The position numbers were made by a program, and so were the translations under genes. A DNA stretch of 40,707 bases from Methylobacterium aquaticum (GTDB lineage Bacteria > Pseudomonadota > Alphaproteobacteria > Rhizobiales > Beijerinckiaceae): NCBI RefSeq assembly GCF_016804325.1, contig NZ_CP043631.1, forward strand, positions 1 to 40,707, in the 5' to 3' direction. Under the pieces are notes generated by a model that saw only the letters and a program-made list of their open reading frames with translations, had not been told where the DNA came from and did not search any database. Shown here piece by piece: positions 9,601 through 19,168 of the stretch. How positions within the stretch are numbered: the first letter of the stretch is position 1; each line of letters begins with the position of its first letter.

Positions 9601-12600
9601 CCCGCGAGGTAGTCCCGGCCATCGCCGCCGGACAGCGTGTCATTGCCGTTCCCGCCGTACAGGTAATCGTTACCGGTGCTCCCGCGCAGGATGTCGCCAC
9701 CGTCGTTGCCGTACAGCGTATCGTTGCCGGCCCCGCCCAACAGCGTGTCACTGGAGTTGCTGCCGTTGATCTGCTCGTTGGCACTCGTGCCGGTGGCGGT
9801 GATGCCGACGTCGTTGGGCGCGTAACCGTTGTTGAAGTTCGCGACCGTCAGCGAGCCCGGGGTAACGCCCTGCAGCCGCACCAGGCTCAGCCAGTCATAG
9901 CCGGTCCCGTTGCCGTCCCGGTCCATCTGCAGCAGGGTGTCGGCGCCGTCCGCCACCACACGCAGGTAGCCGCTCGTGAACGGGTTCGTCCCCGAGATGT
10001 AGCCGGTTAGGTAGGGGATAACACTCGAAAGATCGAGGCTATCGCCACTGTCACCAGCAGCGAAGTCTGTAATGATATCGATCTTGAGATTGGTTGGGTT
10101 GAAGTATGCTGTGGAACCGCTGATCTGGTAAGTATCGCGTCCTGCGCCGCCGCTGAGGGTGTCGACCCCACCGGTGCTGGTGCCGTAGCTGACATTGGCG
10201 AAGGTGTCGTCGCCGTCCCCACCCGAGAGGCTATTGGCTCCCTCGGAGTCGTCGAGGTAATCATCGCCGATGCCACCAATCAGGGTGTCGTTGCCGGCTC
10301 CACCGTACAACGAGTCGTCGCCATTGCCACCGTCCAGGAGGTCGTCTCCCGCGTCTGCTTCGATACGGTCCCGGCCATCGCCACCGGATAGCGTGTCGTT
10401 GCCGTTCCTGCCGTACAGGTAATCGTTACCGGTGCTGCCGCTCAGGCTGTCCGCGCCGTCGTTGCCGTACAGCGTGTCGTCGCCGGCCCCACCCGATAGG
10501 GTATCGCGGGAGTTGCTGCCGTTGATCTGCTCGTTGGCACTCGTGCCGGTGGCGGTGATGCCGACGTCGTTGGGCGCGTAACCGTTGTTGAAGTTCGCGA
10601 CCGTCAGCGAGCCCGGGGTAACGCCCTGCAGCCGCACCAGGCTCAGCCAGTCATAGCCGGTCCCGTTGCCGTCCCGGTCCATCTGCAGCAGGGTGTCGGC
10701 GCCGTCCGCCACCACACGCAGGTAGCCGCTCGTGAACGGGTTCGTCCCCGAGATGTAGCCGGTTAGGTAGGGGGTAACACTCGAAAGATCGAGGCTATCG
10801 CCACTGTCACCAGCAGCGAAGTCTGTAATGATATCGATCTTGAGATTGGTTGGGTTGAAGTATGCTGTGTAACCGCTGATCTGGTAAGTATCGCGTCCTG
10901 CGCCGCCGCTGAGGGTGTCGACCCCACCGGTGCTGGTGCCGTAGCTGACATTGGCGAAGGTGTCGTCGCCGTCCCCACCCGAGAGGCTATTGGCTCCCTC
11001 GGAGTCGTCGAGGTAATCATCGCCGATGCCACCAATCAGGGTGTCGTTGCCGGCTCCACCGTATAACGTATCATCGCCGCTACCACCATCTAGTATATCG
11101 TCTCCTGCATCTGCCGTGAGGTAGTCGTTGTTGCTGCCGCCATTGAGGCTGTCGGCACCGGCCTCGCCATACAACGTGTCGCGGCCATCGCCGCCGAGCA
11201 AGGTATCGTTGCCGATACCACCATACAGCAGGTCACTGCCAGCTCCCCCGCTCAGGCTGTCGGCACCGTCGTTGCCGGATAGCGTATCGTTGCCCGCTCC
11301 GCCCGCGAACACGTCGTTGCCGCTGGTTCCCGAATAGGACTGACCGGTGAATTGTCCAGGCCAAGCATAGTTCGTCGTGCTTAAGCTGGAGGCGCTCACG
11401 CCTTGCAAGCGGACGACCGACTGCCAACCAAACGAACCGCCGCTCGCATCCACGTCGACTTGCAACAGGGTGTCGGTGCTGTCCGCCACCACGCGCAGGT
11501 AGCCACTCGTGAACGGGTTCGTCCCCGAGGTATAACCGATTAGGTTGCTGGTGAGGTCCGATAGGTCGAGAACGTCGCCACCGTCGCCGGTGGCGAAGTC
11601 GGTGATGATGTCGGCCTGGAGATTGGTTGGATTATATCGCGGGGTGTAGCCGTCGATCCGATAAGTGTCGCGACCCGCTCCGCCGCTGAGGGTGTCGATC
11701 CCACCGGTGCTGGTGCCGTAGCTGACATAATCAAAGATGTCGTCGCCATCTCCGCCCGACAGGCTGTTCGACCCCTCGTAATCCTGCAGGTAATCGTCCC
11801 CGGTCCCGCCGTTCAGGGTGTCGTTGCCGGTCCCGCCGTACAGCGTGTCGTTGCCGCTACCACCGTCGAGGCTGTCGTTGCCGGCCTCGCCGTACAATGT
11901 GTCCCTGCCGTCGCCGCCGGATAGCGTGTCATTGCCATTCCCGCCGGACAGGTAATCGTTACCGGTCCCGCCGCTCAAGCTGTCGGCACCGTCGTTGCCG
12001 TACAGCGTGTCGTTGCCGGCTCCGCCCGACAGTGTGTCGCGGGAGTTGCTGCCGTCGATCCGCTCGTTGGTGCTCGTGCCGGTGGCGGTGATGCCGACGT
12101 CGTTGGGCGCGTAGCCGTTGTTGAAGTTCGCGACCGTCAGCGAGCTCGGGGCAACGCCCTGTAGCCGCACCAGACTCAACCAGCCGTAGCTGGTCCCGTT
12201 GCCGTCCCGGTCCATCTGCAGCAGGGTGTCGGCGCCGTCCGCCACCACGCGCAGGTAGCCGCTCGTGAACGGGTTCGTCCCTTGCGTCCAGCCATCCAGG
12301 TAGCTGGTGACGTTCGACAGGTCGAGGCTGTCGCCGTTGTCGCCAACGGCGAAGTCGGTGATGATGTCGGTCTTGAGGTTGGTCGGATCGTAGTACGCGG
12401 TGTAGCCGCTGACCCGGTAGGTGTCGCGACCCGCTCCGCCGCTGAGGGTGTCGATCCCACCGGTGCTGGTGCCGTAGCTGACATAATCAAAGATGTCGTC
12501 GCCATCTCCGCCCGACAGGCTGTTCGACCCCTCGTAATCCTGCAGGTAATCGTCCCCGGTCCCGCCGTTCAGGGTGTCGTTGCCGGTCCCGCCGTACAGC

Positions 12601-14312
12601 GTGTCGTTGCCGCTACCACCGTCGAGGCTGTCGTTGCCGGCCTCGCCGTACAATGTGTCCCTGCCGTCGCCGCCGGATAGCGTGTCATTGCCATTCCCGC
12701 CGGACAGGTAATCGTTACCGGTCCCGCCGCTCAAGCTGTCGGCACCGTCGTTGCCGTACAGCGTGTCGTTGCCGGCTCCGCCCGACAGTGTGTCGCGGGA
12801 GTTGCTGCCGTCGATCCGCTCGTTGGTGCTCGTGCCGGTGGCGGTGATGCCGACGTCGTTGGGCGCGTAGCCGTTGTTGAAGTTCGCGACCGTCAGCGAG
12901 CTCGGGGCAACGCCCTGTAGCCGCACCAGACTCAACCAGCCGTAGCTGGTCCCGTTGCCGTCCCGGTCCATCTGCAGCAGGGTGTCGGCGCCGTCCGCCA
13001 CCACACGCAGGTAGCCGCTCGTGAACGGGTTCGTCCCTTGCGTCCAGCCATCCAGGTAGCTGGTGACGTTCGACAGGTCGAGGCTGTCGCCGTTGTCGCC
13101 AACGGCGAAGTCGGTGATGATGTCGGTCTTGAGGTTGGTCGGATCGTAGTACGCGGTGTAGCCGCTGACCCGGTAGGTGTCGCGACCCGCGCCGCCGCTG
13201 AGGGTGTCGACCCCACCGGTGCTGGCGCCGTAGCTGACATAATCAAAGGTGTCGTCGCCGTCTCCGCCCGACAGGCTGTTCGACCCCTCGTAATCCTGCA
13301 GTAAGTCGTCCCCGGTCCCGCCGTTCAGGGTGTCGTTGCCGGTCCCGCCGTACAGCGAGTCATCACCGCCGCCGCCGTCGAGGCTGTCGTTGCCGGCCTC
13401 GCCGTACAATGTGTCCTCACCGTCGTTGCCGTACAGCGTGTCGTTGCCGTAGCCGGCATACAGCAGGTCATTGCCTATCCCGCCGCTCAAGCTGTCGGCA
13501 CCGTCGTTGCCGTACAGCGTGTCGTTGCCGGCTCCGCCCGACAGTGTGTCGCGGGAGTTGCTGCCGTCGATCCGCTCATTGGCGCTCGTGCCGGTGGCGG
13601 TGATGCCGACGTCGTTGGGCGCGTAGCCGTTGCTGAAGTTCGCGACCGTCAGCGAGCTCGGGGCAACGCCCTGTAGCCGCACCAGGCTCAACCAGCCGTA
13701 CCCAGTCCCGTTGCCGTCCCGGTCCATCTGCAGCAGGGTGTCGGCGCCGTCCGCCACCACACGCAGGTAGCCGCTCGTGAACGGGTTCGTCCCTTGCGTC
13801 CAGCCATCCAGGTAGTAGTTGGTGACATTCGACAGGTCGAGGCTGTCGCCGTTGTCACCAGCGGCGAAGTCGGTGATGATGTCGGTCTTGAGGTTGGTCG
13901 GATTGTTGTACGCGGTGGAGCCGTTGACCCGGTAGGTGTCGCGGCCCGCGCCGCCGCTGAGGGTGTCGACCCCACCGGTGCTGGTGCCGTAGCTGACATA
14001 ATCAAAGGTGTCGTCGCCGTCTCCGCCCGACAGGCTGTTCGACCCCTCGTAATCCTGCAGGAAATCGTCCCCGGTCCCGCCGTTCAGGGTGTCGTTGCCG
14101 GCCTGGCCGTATAGTGTATCGCGACCATCCCCACCGATTAGAGTGTCGTTGCCAGTGCCACCGTATAATAAATCATTATCAGCGCCACCGTCGAGGCTAT
14201 CCGCGCCATCATTGCCATACAGCGTATCACTTCCACCTAAACCATTAATGGTATCGTCAGTGCTGCCGCCATTGAGCGAATTATTTGCGCTGTCGCCATT
14301 GATGACCGGCAT
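6615..14312 (-). CDS. Giant RTX (hemolysin-type calcium-binding repeat) protein, probable type I secreted adhesin (copy A)
   Basis: About 2565 aa built almost wholly of GGxGxDxLx nonapeptide repeats, which fold into calcium-binding parallel beta rolls. From the N-terminus there are: a short [11 protein letters not shown] start; six ~252-aa units, each with nonapeptides plus a conserved TDIITDFA...[16 protein letters not shown] domain; six ~82-aa units around [11 protein letters not shown] and GDTYVSIEN; four units around [16 protein letters not shown]; and a C-terminal tail ending in ASDILFI, as in type I secretion substrates. There is no signal peptide, catalytic domain or transporter gene nearby. 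I chose ATG 14312 (preceded by a G-run) over 14336. The role as adhesin or matrix protein is inferred. Confidence 0.9.
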   Translation of the reverse strand: MPVINGDSANNSLNGGSTDDTINGLGGSDTLYGNDGADSLDGGADNDLLYGGTGNDTLIGGDGRDTLYGQAGNDTLNGGTGDDFLQDYEGSNSLSGGDGDDTFDYVSYGTSTGGVDTLSGGAGRDTYRVNGSTAYNNPTNLKTDIITDFAAGDNGDSLDLSNVTNYYLDGWTQGTNPFTSGYLRVVADGADTLLQMDRDGNGTGYGWLSLVRLQGVAPSSLTVANFSNGYAPNDVGITATGTSANERIDGSNSRDTLSGGAGNDTLYGNDGADSLSGGIGNDLLYAGYGNDTLYGNDGEDTLYGEAGNDSLDGGGGDDSLYGGTGNDTLNGGTGDDLLQDYEGSNSLSGGDGDDTFDYVSYGASTGGVDTLSGGAGRDTYRVSGYTAYYDPTNLKTDIITDFAVGDNGDSLDLSNVTSYLDGWTQGTNPFTSGYLRVVADGADTLLQMDRDGNGTSYGWLSLVRLQGVAPSSLTVANFNNGYAPNDVGITATGTSTNERIDGSNSRDTLSGGAGNDTLYGNDGADSLSGGTGNDYLSGGNGNDTLSGGDGRDTLYGEAGNDSLDGGSGNDTLYGGTGNDTLNGGTGDDYLQDYEGSNSLSGGDGDDIFDYVSYGTSTGGIDTLSGGAGRDTYRVSGYTAYYDPTNLKTDIITDFAVGDNGDSLDLSNVTSYLDGWTQGTNPFTSGYLRVVADGADTLLQMDRDGNGTSYGWLSLVRLQGVAPSSLTVANFNNGYAPNDVGITATGTSTNERIDGSNSRDTLSGGAGNDTLYGNDGADSLSGGTGNDYLSGGNGNDTLSGGDGRDTLYGEAGNDSLDGGSGNDTLYGGTGNDTLNGGTGDDYLQDYEGSNSLSGGDGDDIFDYVSYGTSTGGIDTLSGGAGRDTYRIDGYTPRYNPTNLQADIITDFATGDGGDVLDLSDLTSNLIGYTSGTNPFTSGYLRVVADSTDTLLQVDVDASGGSFGWQSVVRLQGVSASSLSTTNYAWPGQFTGQSYSGTSGNDVFAGGAGNDTLSGNDGADSLSGGAGSDLLYGGIGNDTLLGGDGRDTLYGEAGADSLNGGSNNDYLTADAGDDILDGGSGDDTLYGGAGNDTLIGGIGDDYLDDSEGANSLSGGDGDDTFANVSYGTSTGGVDTLSGGAGRDTYQISGYTAYFNPTNLKIDIITDFAAGDSGDSLDLSSVTPYLTGYISGTNPFTSGYLRVVADGADTLLQMDRDGNGTGYDWLSLVRLQGVTPGSLTVANFNNGYAPNDVGITATGTSANEQINGSNSRDTLSGGAGDDTLYGNDGADSLSGSTGNDYLYGRNGNDTLSGGDGRDRIEADAGDDLLDGGNGDDSLYGGAGNDTLIGGIGDDYLDDSEGANSLSGGDGDDTFANVSYGTSTGGVDTLSGGAGRDTYQISGSTAYFNPTNLKIDIITDFAAGDSGDSLDLSSVIPYLTGYISGTNPFTSGYLRVVADGADTLLQMDRDGNGTGYDWLSLVRLQGVTPGSLTVANFNNGYAPNDVGITATGTSANEQINGSNSSDTLLGGAGNDTLYGNDGGDILRGSTGNDYLYGGNGNDTLSGGDGRDYLAGGVGDDILDAGSSDDTLIGEVGNDILIGGDGADYLDGGAGTDIVSYQDATASVVASLTNPGANTGFAAGDTYVSIENMIGADVAGAGDVLAGDAGINVLYGLAGNDTLIGGAGGDVLDGGAGTDTASYQDATASVVASLTNPGANTGFAAGDTYVSIENLVGADVAGAGDVLIGDAGANALSGLAGDDTLIGGAGGDALDGGAGIDTASYQDAVASVVASLTNPSANTGIAAGDTYVSIENLIGADVAGAGDVLTGDAGANALSGLAGNDTLIGGAGGDVLDGGAGIDTASYQDATASVVASLTNPGANTGFAAGDTYVSIENLIGADVAGAGDILTGDAGTNALYGLAGNDTLNGLDGNDSLYGGAGADRLDGGAGIDTASYQDATASVVASLTNPGANTGFAAGDTYVSIENLVGADVAGAGDILTGDAGTNALYGLAGNDTLNGLDGNDSLYGGAGSDSLTGGVGSDTLDGGIGFDVASYSGASAGLTASLANPSANTGEAAGDTYVSIEGLVGSGFNDVLIGAAAGNLLQGLGGDDLFYAGPGGNTLIGGTGNDFYVLASAADTVIENANEGRDTVYVSDFEYVLPDNVEQAVTTGAGIAAVTGNDLDNIFYGGAGTNTFNGRGGDDQFFAGTGTNVLLGGTGNDYYVLNSASDTVIENANEGRDTVYVGFSYALTNNVEQAVVTSNAGVTITGNAVDNVIYGGGGNDVFRGGAGNDYIFGGGGDDLFYGEAGADTMIGGAGNDFYVLDGASDTVIENANEGRDTVYVSDFEYVLPDNVEQAVTTGAGTAAVTGNDLDNIFYGGAGTNTFNGRGGDDQFFAGTGTNVLLGGTGNDYYVLNSASDTVIENANEGRDTVYVGFDYALAANIEQGVVTSAGTVSLTGNELDNALYGNVGTNTLNGGVGNDYLYGGAGADVFVEVGSFGRDLVADFVTGQDKLALDRAQFANFAAVQVHTQQVGSDTVITLDANNAVTLQNVQASTLQASDILFI
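8360..9480 (-). repeat. 246-bp coding repeats ([10 protein letters not shown] / GDTYVSIEN units) in the RTX gene (copy A)
   Basis: The codons for the SIEN block recur at about 8362, 8635, 8881, 9127 and 9373. The last three intervals are exactly 246 bp (82 aa); the first is longer by one extra nonapeptide-type segment. A sixth, more diverged unit ([11 protein letters not shown]) precedes 8360. A further repeat of 570 bp lies at about 7020-7300 and 7590-7870 in the distal region coding for [16 protein letters not shown]. Confidence 0.8.
9700..14150 (-). repeat. Six 756-bp coding repeats in the RTX gene (copy A)
   Basis: A 252-codon unit recurs six times. Equivalent points such as the segment coding for [13 protein letters not shown] lie 756 bp apart (about 9922 and 10678; about 12211 and 12967; about 13722). 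The fourth unit from the N-terminus has diverged ([21 protein letters not shown]). Units 2 and 3 are identical over roughly 580 bp (about 11667-12247 against 12423-13003), and units 5 and 6 are also nearly identical, pointing to recent unequal recombination. Unit boundaries are approximate. Confidence 0.85.
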
Positions 14313-14923
14313 GTCACCCCCCCAGATAATGACCAATATAGGCTCTAAATGTGTCTAATCCTCTCTATGCCGTATCTGAAGTCGAAGCGCAATGACTATC
14401 CAAGCGTCGGATCAAAAGCACCACACGCCAATGTAGTACGTATAAAAAACAACCATTGATTGAATCGACTTTATATTTATATATTAAATTGGCCATCATT
14501 GAATAAAAAATCATGCATTCGATTGATAGATATACTTATATAAAAAATATTATTTAATTAGATATTTTTGTGTAATATTTTTTATATTATATTTTAAATT
14601 TTCAGTCAGCATCAAAACATTTCTTTTTGAAATTTTTTGAACAAATTACCATAATATATGAATATGAAGACTTCATTGCATCTCGATATTTTTCGCTCAA
14701 TCAGATATATTCAATCACGATAATTTGTTGTGAGTATGAGCCGATTTCAAAGTGGGGCAGCAATCTGATTTGATGTGGCAATAAACACTTAGGCACGTGG
14801 TTGATAGCGTTGGAGACAGGCTTGGGCGAAGTTGTATTCCGCTTCGTCTGAGACAATGCTAAAAGTCAAGGGTCTTTGGTCGAATCACCAAGCCCACCCT
14901 CTCACGGGGCTAACCTGACATTG
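14313..14923. promoter_or_regulatory. AT-rich divergent intergenic region between RTX gene and glycosyltransferase
   Basis: This 611-bp gap separates two divergently transcribed genes and must hold both promoters. The middle part (about 14440-14720) is strikingly AT-rich against very GC-rich neighbours, with long A/T runs. That is typical of silenced or curved promoter DNA. I see no convincing gene, tRNA or clear -35/-10 pair that I could assign with confidence. Confidence 0.5.
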
Positions 14924-16159
14924 ATGCGCGTTATCTTTGTTCATCAGAATTTCCCTGGCCAGTATCGCCACGTCGCGCCAGCCCTCGCCGCCCGGCCCGG
15001 CACCGAGGTCGTGGCGCTCGGCATTAACCCGGCGCCGGCCCTGCCGGGGGTGCGCCACGTCCGCTACGCCGTCGCGGGCCGCTCCACCCCAGGGATCAAC
15101 TCCCTCGCAGAGAGCTTTGAGACCGCAGTCCTGAGGGGTGAAGCCGCAGCGCGGGCAGCGCAAGCGCTAAAGGCCGAGGGGTTTATGCCGAACCTGATCT
15201 GCGGCCATTCGGGCTGGGGCGAGACGCTGTTCCTCAAGGACGTCTGGCCGCGGGCCCGGCTCCTGACCTTCGCGGAGTTCTTCTACAGCGCCACCGGTGC
15301 CGATACCGACTTCGACCCAGAGTTCCCTAGACCTGAGGGCGACGCCTTCCGCACCCGCGCCCGCAACGCCGCCCAGCTCGTCGCCTTCGAGGCCTCCGAC
15401 CACCTCGTCAGCCCGACAGCCTGGCAGGCGAGCCGCATCCCGGCCCTCTTCCAGGACCGTCTCAGCGTCATCCACGACGGCATCGACACCGATCGACTAC
15501 AGCCGGATCGGAGCGTGCGGATCGCGCTCGGCAGGGACAGGCTATCGCTCGGGGCCGAGGACGAGGTCGTCACCTTCGTCAACCGCAATCTCGAGCCTTA
15601 TCGCGGCTACCACAGCTTCATGCGGGCCTTGCCCGAGATCCTGCGCCAGCGGCCACGGGCCCGGGCGGTGATCGTCGGCGGCAGCGACACCAGCTACGGC
15701 GCCAAGCCCCCTGCTGGCCGGACCTGGCGCGACATCTATCTCGACGAGGTGAAGGGCGACCTCGACCTGTCGCGCGTCCACTTCGTTGGAAAGATCCCCT
15801 ACCGCGACTACGTCAACCTGCTGCGGGTCTCGGCGGCCCACGTCTACCTGACCTACCCGTTCGTGCTGTCCTGGTCGATGCTAGAGGCGATGGCGCTCGG
15901 CTGCTGCATCGTCGGCTCGGCGACCCCGCCGGTCGAGGAGGTGATCCGCGATCGTGAGAACGGGCTCCTGGTCGACTTCTTCTCGCCCCGCGCGATCGCC
16001 GAGGCGGTGGTCTCGGTGCTGGCCGATCCCGGCGCAGTGGCGCCCTTGCGCGAAGCCGCGCGGCAGAGTGCGCTCGCCTACGACCTCAGACGGGTCTGCC
16101 TGCCGGCGCATCTGCGCCTGATCGCCGAAGTCGCGGCCGGATGCGTCGCTAAGAGCTGA
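14924..16159 (+). CDS. GT4-like glycosyltransferase
   Basis: Probable cytoplasmic glycosyltransferase of the GT-B fold moving sugar from an NDP-sugar to an unknown acceptor. The N-terminus MRVIFVHQNFPGQYRH is a typical first Rossmann strand and loop. The C-terminal half carries the donor-site block YPFVLSWSMLEAMALG, then VEEVIRDRENGLLV. The classical E-x7-E pair is incomplete: E321 is present but the position eight residues before is Phe. I choose ATG 14924 (411 aa) because the 16 extra residues from TTG 14876 precede the conserved start. The gene is GC-rich like the RTX gene, from which it diverges, so the two may form a functional pair. Substrate unknown. Confidence 0.85.
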   Translation: MRVIFVHQNFPGQYRHVAPALAARPGTEVVALGINPAPALPGVRHVRYAVAGRSTPGINSLAESFETAVLRGEAAARAAQALKAEGFMPNLICGHSGWGETLFLKDVWPRARLLTFAEFFYSATGADTDFDPEFPRPEGDAFRTRARNAAQLVAFEASDHLVSPTAWQASRIPALFQDRLSVIHDGIDTDRLQPDRSVRIALGRDRLSLGAEDEVVTFVNRNLEPYRGYHSFMRALPEILRQRPRARAVIVGGSDTSYGAKPPAGRTWRDIYLDEVKGDLDLSRVHFVGKIPYRDYVNLLRVSAAHVYLTYPFVLSWSMLEAMALGCCIVGSATPPVEEVIRDRENGLLVDFFSPRAIAEAVVSVLADPGAVAPLREAARQSALAYDLRRVCLPAHLRLIAEVAAGCVAKS

Positions 16160-16442
16160 ACGGGCATGGCGCAAACTCGGGTTCAGCGCGCAAAAGTAGC
16201 TGCCCGCCCCCGCTTTCAAGTTTTATTCGCGACGGGAAGCCCAAAGCAGGTGGCGAGCAGCTAGTTCTGCTCTCGCACGGTTCGAACACCCGCGAACCCG
16301 AAGCCCTTGCGCAGTCACAGCATCGCCTCGAAACCTCGGGTCGTGCGCCGGGCTGCGTATTCCGAAGCGAAGCCGGTCACCGGTCCGATCTAAAGGCTGC
16401 TCCGGGCTCAAGGCGTCTGGCCGGGGTGCGGCCGCTTGCCAG

Positions 16443-16541
16443 CGCGCCCTGGCCACCACCGAGCGGGTGCTCGGGCCCGAGCACCCCGACCTAGCAAATA
16501 TCCGCAGAAATCTTGCCGGAATCATCAGAAAATCAAGTTAA
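16443..16541 (+). pseudogene. Remnant of a kinesin-light-chain-type TPR protein
   Basis: A 33-codon open stretch reads RALATTERVLGPEHPDLANI followed by RRNLAGIIRKSS and TAA. The block ALATTERVLGPEHPD is a textbook repeat of the KLC-type tetratricopeptide family. The codons just upstream (about 16418-16442) continue the repeat in another frame (LAGVRPL), so at least one base has been lost. Only the last repeat survives. The flanks 16160-16417 and 16542-16723 contain no supported gene; the latter is AT-rich. Confidence 0.6.
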
Positions 16542-16723
16542 TTTGTCATCAACAAACATAAAATCATGCACATGTTCAACTATTGCGCTCTAAAACAGTC
16601 GTTATGAAATATTTAACTTATATTTATTGATGCGATAAGTCTCCTGATCGATGCGAACAGCATCGCCCCTGCCGAGACGTGGAGTAGTATTTCATAGTCC
16701 GTCTTCAGGCGTCTGTTGGTTTT

Positions 16724-17410
16724 TCAGCAACGGGCCAACTCGGCAGGAACGGACGGCTCGCTGATATCACTCGGAACGGCGCTGAGAGAATGCGCAGCCT
16801 TCTCCGCCGCGCGTGCTGCCTCTCGCTTCCTGGATTTTTCCTGAGAGGCTCGACAGGAGCGCTGCGCGTGCTCGCGATCTGCATCGCTCACCGCCTCAAT
16901 CGGGTTGCCGTCGAGGTCATGGCGCATCGATCCGGGCTGTGCGATCGCGAACTGGTAGGAGAAAGCCCGCACGTAGCGGCGGATGGCCTTCTCGCAATCT
17001 GCCACCGTCACGTCGGGCTTGCGGTGGGCGATGATCTCAGGGCCGAGGCCGATCCGGAAGGGACGCAACAGGTCGCCCTCCCCTGCCGGGAGCACACCAA
17101 TCGGCGCGGATAAGAGATCATTGAGTGCTTGGCTTCGTTCCAGGAGGCGAGGCCGGGCAACGACTGGTTCGCGGCTCATCTTCCAGGGACGAGGAGCCTG
17201 AGCGGGCTTGCAGGCCGCAACCTTTGCTTCTCCGGAATCGTCGATTTTCCCAGCTGCGGCCGGTTGCTGTTCCAGAGTGCCCGATTGAGGCGGTACGGCC
17301 GCGGCACCTTTGAGGGTCAATGTGGGCCGAACAGGTCGGGTCGGTGCAGAGGCAGGCGTGCGGGTGCCGCTGGTAGCCGACGCGCGGCGGTGCTCGCTCC
17401 TGATCTGCAT
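16724..17410 (-). CDS. ProQ/FinO-domain RNA-binding protein
   Basis: A 228-aa protein with an Ala/Pro-rich disordered N-terminus (about 1-85), a ProQ/FinO domain (about 91-183) and a charged Lys/Arg/Ala-rich tail. Domain signatures are DLLRPFRIGLGPEI, then CEKAIRRYVRAFSYQFAI and RHDLDGNPIEAVSDADREHA, matching the family pattern of a P-L-x-x-G segment, a helical repeat and an R-x-D-L-D-G turn. Family members bind structured RNAs; plasmid FinO proteins control antisense RNA. The start ATG at 17410 has a good GGAGG 4 nt upstream. No conjugation genes are present, so a role in plasmid copy or gene control by RNA is inferred rather than shown. Confidence 0.75.
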   Translation of the reverse strand: MQIRSEHRRASATSGTRTPASAPTRPVRPTLTLKGAAAVPPQSGTLEQQPAAAGKIDDSGEAKVAACKPAQAPRPWKMSREPVVARPRLLERSQALNDLLSAPIGVLPAGEGDLLRPFRIGLGPEIIAHRKPDVTVADCEKAIRRYVRAFSYQFAIAQPGSMRHDLDGNPIEAVSDADREHAQRSCRASQEKSRKREAARAAEKAAHSLSAVPSDISEPSVPAELARC

Positions 17411-18018
17411 TGAACCTCCCTTGTCCCGCCGCCCGGTCGATCTGTGTCCGACTCACGGCAGAGGGTGTCTATCGAACCTGAGCTTAGGACCATGTCAACT
17501 CGGCGGGTCACTGCGGCGTCGGCCAGAGCTGGATTAATCTGCTGGCCACAACGATGCTGAGAGCTATCCAGGAGAATGGGTGACGCGCTTGGCGTGAGGC
17601 CGGCGGATCGTGAAACCGGCGCTGACGTGGGCGTAGGAAGTCCGCATGGCGATTTCGCACCGTACCCAGAAACACGACTGCTCGTAGCCGATCAGATTTG
17701 ACGGGCAGGGTTAATCCGTGCCTGTCTGTAGGCTTCCGCGACCCATGGCCTGAACCCGAGTCGCACCAACCCGGAGATCCTGCCGCCGCAGTGAGACCCT
17801 GAAAAAGCGAGACCCCCGGAAGCCTGCCAGGGCGTCCGAGGGTCTAGTGCCCCGAAGGGCCGATCCAGTCAGCAACGAGACGGATCGTCCCCGAAATCGC
17901 CGCCCGAGTCAATCTGAAAGCGCCGCTTTCGGACACGGGGTCGCTTTGTCTGGAGCCTGGGCGCCTGCCACGCGTCCAGGAACGATCTGCCGCGGCCCTT
18001 TGCCGAAGGGCCAGACCG
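17411..18018. promoter_or_regulatory. Divergent intergenic region between proQ-like gene and winged-helix gene
   Basis: About 600 bp without a supported gene. It must contain the start regions of both flanking genes. The one clear structure is an inverted repeat, GACCCCCGGA (17811-17820) with TCCGAGGGTC (17835-17844): ten paired positions with one mismatch and a 14-nt loop, about 175 bp upstream of the winged-helix gene. It could be an attenuator, a terminator or a protein site. Confidence 0.4.
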
Positions 18019-18771
18019 ATGACCTATGCCGAAATGAAAGAGACGATCGCCCGGGCGCTGCCGGCGGCGCTCCCGGGCTTGCGCGCGCAGCTCTACGAAT
18101 TGAACGGCGCCGGACTCATCAGCGACCAGGATGCCGGCCAGCTCGACGACGCGATCGAGGCACGGCGCACCGCCAGCCGGGCGGCGCCGGCCCCTGCACC
18201 CGCCGGCTTGTCGTTAGGCGCCGCGATCGCTCCGACCGCTGCCCGGATCACGAAGTTCTCGACCCGCCGCCAGTGCTCGCCCGATCGCGCCAGAAGCCGC
18301 GAGCGTCGCCGAGGCCTCGGCGGATCGAGCCCACTGCCCGAACTTCTCGCGCGCCGCTACACGGAGGGCCAGCGCGCCGTCCTGTTCATCGTCGGGGAGG
18401 AGATCGCGGCCCGCGGCGTGTGCGGCCTCTCGGTCGCGGAGATCGCGGCCCGTGCCGGCGTGTGCCACCGCCACGCGCAGATGACCCTACGCCTTGCCGA
18501 GAGCGACGGGCTCATCACAATCACGGAACGCCCCCGCAAGGGGCAGAAGCACCAGACGAACCTCGTGCGCGTCCTGTCGAAGGGATGGGCCGCCTGGCTC
18601 GCGCGGCGTCGACCGACAGGGTGCAAACCGACTCTCTCCACGGGGATCAAGGGATTCTATTCTTCTCTAGAATCGAAGACGGCAGCTCGCGGAAGCGGCG
18701 CGATGGCTTTTGGGAGGGGAGATTCGGCCTCTGGACTGGGAGGACGGCCCGCCGCGGACCTCCGATTCTAG
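18019..18771 (+). CDS. Winged helix-turn-helix protein, candidate plasmid replication or control protein
   Basis: A 250-aa protein. Residues 1-50 (MTYAEMKETIARALPAALPG onward) form a helical N-terminal module, 51-110 is a low-complexity linker, and 112-195 is a winged helix: EGQRAVLFIVGEEI, CGLSVAEIAARAGVCHRHAQ (recognition helix), then a wing in GLITITERPRKGQK. The layout resembles an uncharacterised helix-turn-helix family frequent in Methylobacterium mobile regions (from memory). The last 40 residues are low complexity. It lies beside parA and no standard Rep gene is visible, so I suggest, as inference only, a replication-related role; a transcription regulator is equally possible. The longer overlapping frame from 17847 is non-coding by composition. 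Confidence 0.65.
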   Translation: MTYAEMKETIARALPAALPGLRAQLYELNGAGLISDQDAGQLDDAIEARRTASRAAPAPAPAGLSLGAAIAPTAARITKFSTRRQCSPDRARSRERRRGLGGSSPLPELLARRYTEGQRAVLFIVGEEIAARGVCGLSVAEIAARAGVCHRHAQMTLRLAESDGLITITERPRKGQKHQTNLVRVLSKGWAAWLARRRPTGCKPTLSTGIKGFYSSLESKTAARGSGAMAFGRGDSASGLGGRPAADLRF

Positions 18772-18856
18772 CCTGCGGCTATCGCCACCCTTGGAATCGA
18801 GAACGCCAGACCCTGGTGAGGATCCGGCGCTCGGTGAGGGATTCGAAGGGGTGGGA

Positions 18857-19168
18857 TCAGAGCTTTTCGGCCCGAATTGCCACCGCGATCCGCTTGAACG
18901 CCTCTCGGTAGGATAGGCGCTCGGTCTTGCACCAAGTGAGGAAGACGTTGAGGTCGGCGGTCTCGGCGCGCACGTTGATCTGGGACGTCGGCGCGTTGAC
19001 CGGTTCGCGCATCCGCACGAGCTGCTCGCTCTCGCGCGCTACGAACCCATGCCGCTCGGCGACCGCCTCGGCCTCGGGCGGCGCCGGTGGCGGAGCATCG
19101 GCGGCGCTCGGCGTGATCGACGCGATCTTACTGCCGAACCCGAAGGAGGGCTTCTTGTCCTGGTTCAT
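18857..19168 (-). CDS. Small ribbon-helix-helix protein, ParB/ParG-like partition partner
   Basis: A 103-aa protein whose first 55 residues are proline/alanine-rich and probably flexible. Residues about 60-100 ([20 protein letters not shown] onward to [12 protein letters not shown]) fit a ribbon-helix-helix fold: a short beta strand and two helices. Its ATG overlaps the parA stop by 4 bp (ATGA at 19168-19165), so the two are almost certainly co-translated. Small RHH proteins coupled to ParA usually bind the centromere and repress the operon; the disordered N-terminus would stimulate the ParA ATPase. It ends 85 bp from the convergent winged-helix gene. Confidence 0.75.
   Translation of the reverse strand: MNQDKKPSFGFGSKIASITPSAADAPPPAPPEAEAVAERHGFVARESEQLVRMREPVNAPTSQINVRAETADLNVFLTWCKTERLSYREAFKRIAVAIRAEKL

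Larger units (their letters stand above)
1..14321. repeat. Long direct repeat, copy A (probable circular-contig overlap)
   Basis: This segment recurs in the same order and orientation at 26402-40707. The offset is a constant 26,394 bp from about 3150 to 12720, where matching reading frames start and end at exactly this spacing. Copy A differs from copy B only near its outer end (1 to about 3140), mostly by single-base indels in short homopolymers. That is the pattern of an unpolished contig end. I infer one circular molecule of about 26.4 kb rather than a true duplication. Genes in the first 3 kb look frameshifted here but are largely repaired in copy B. Confidence 0.93.

Noticed and set aside
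6615..14312. Regular short repeats resembling a CRISPR or satellite array
   Set aside because: The periodicity is the codon-level RTX nonapeptide and larger protein units; no spacer-repeat alternation and no cas genes.
8888..14358. Numerous plus-strand frames rich in Arg/Cys or Pro/Ser
   Set aside because: They recur every 756 bp as antisense shadows of the RTX nonapeptide repeats.
17847..18911. 354-aa plus-strand frame overlapping the winged-helix gene
   Set aside because: Arg/Pro-rich composition without domains; the 250-aa frame in another phase has a clear winged helix.
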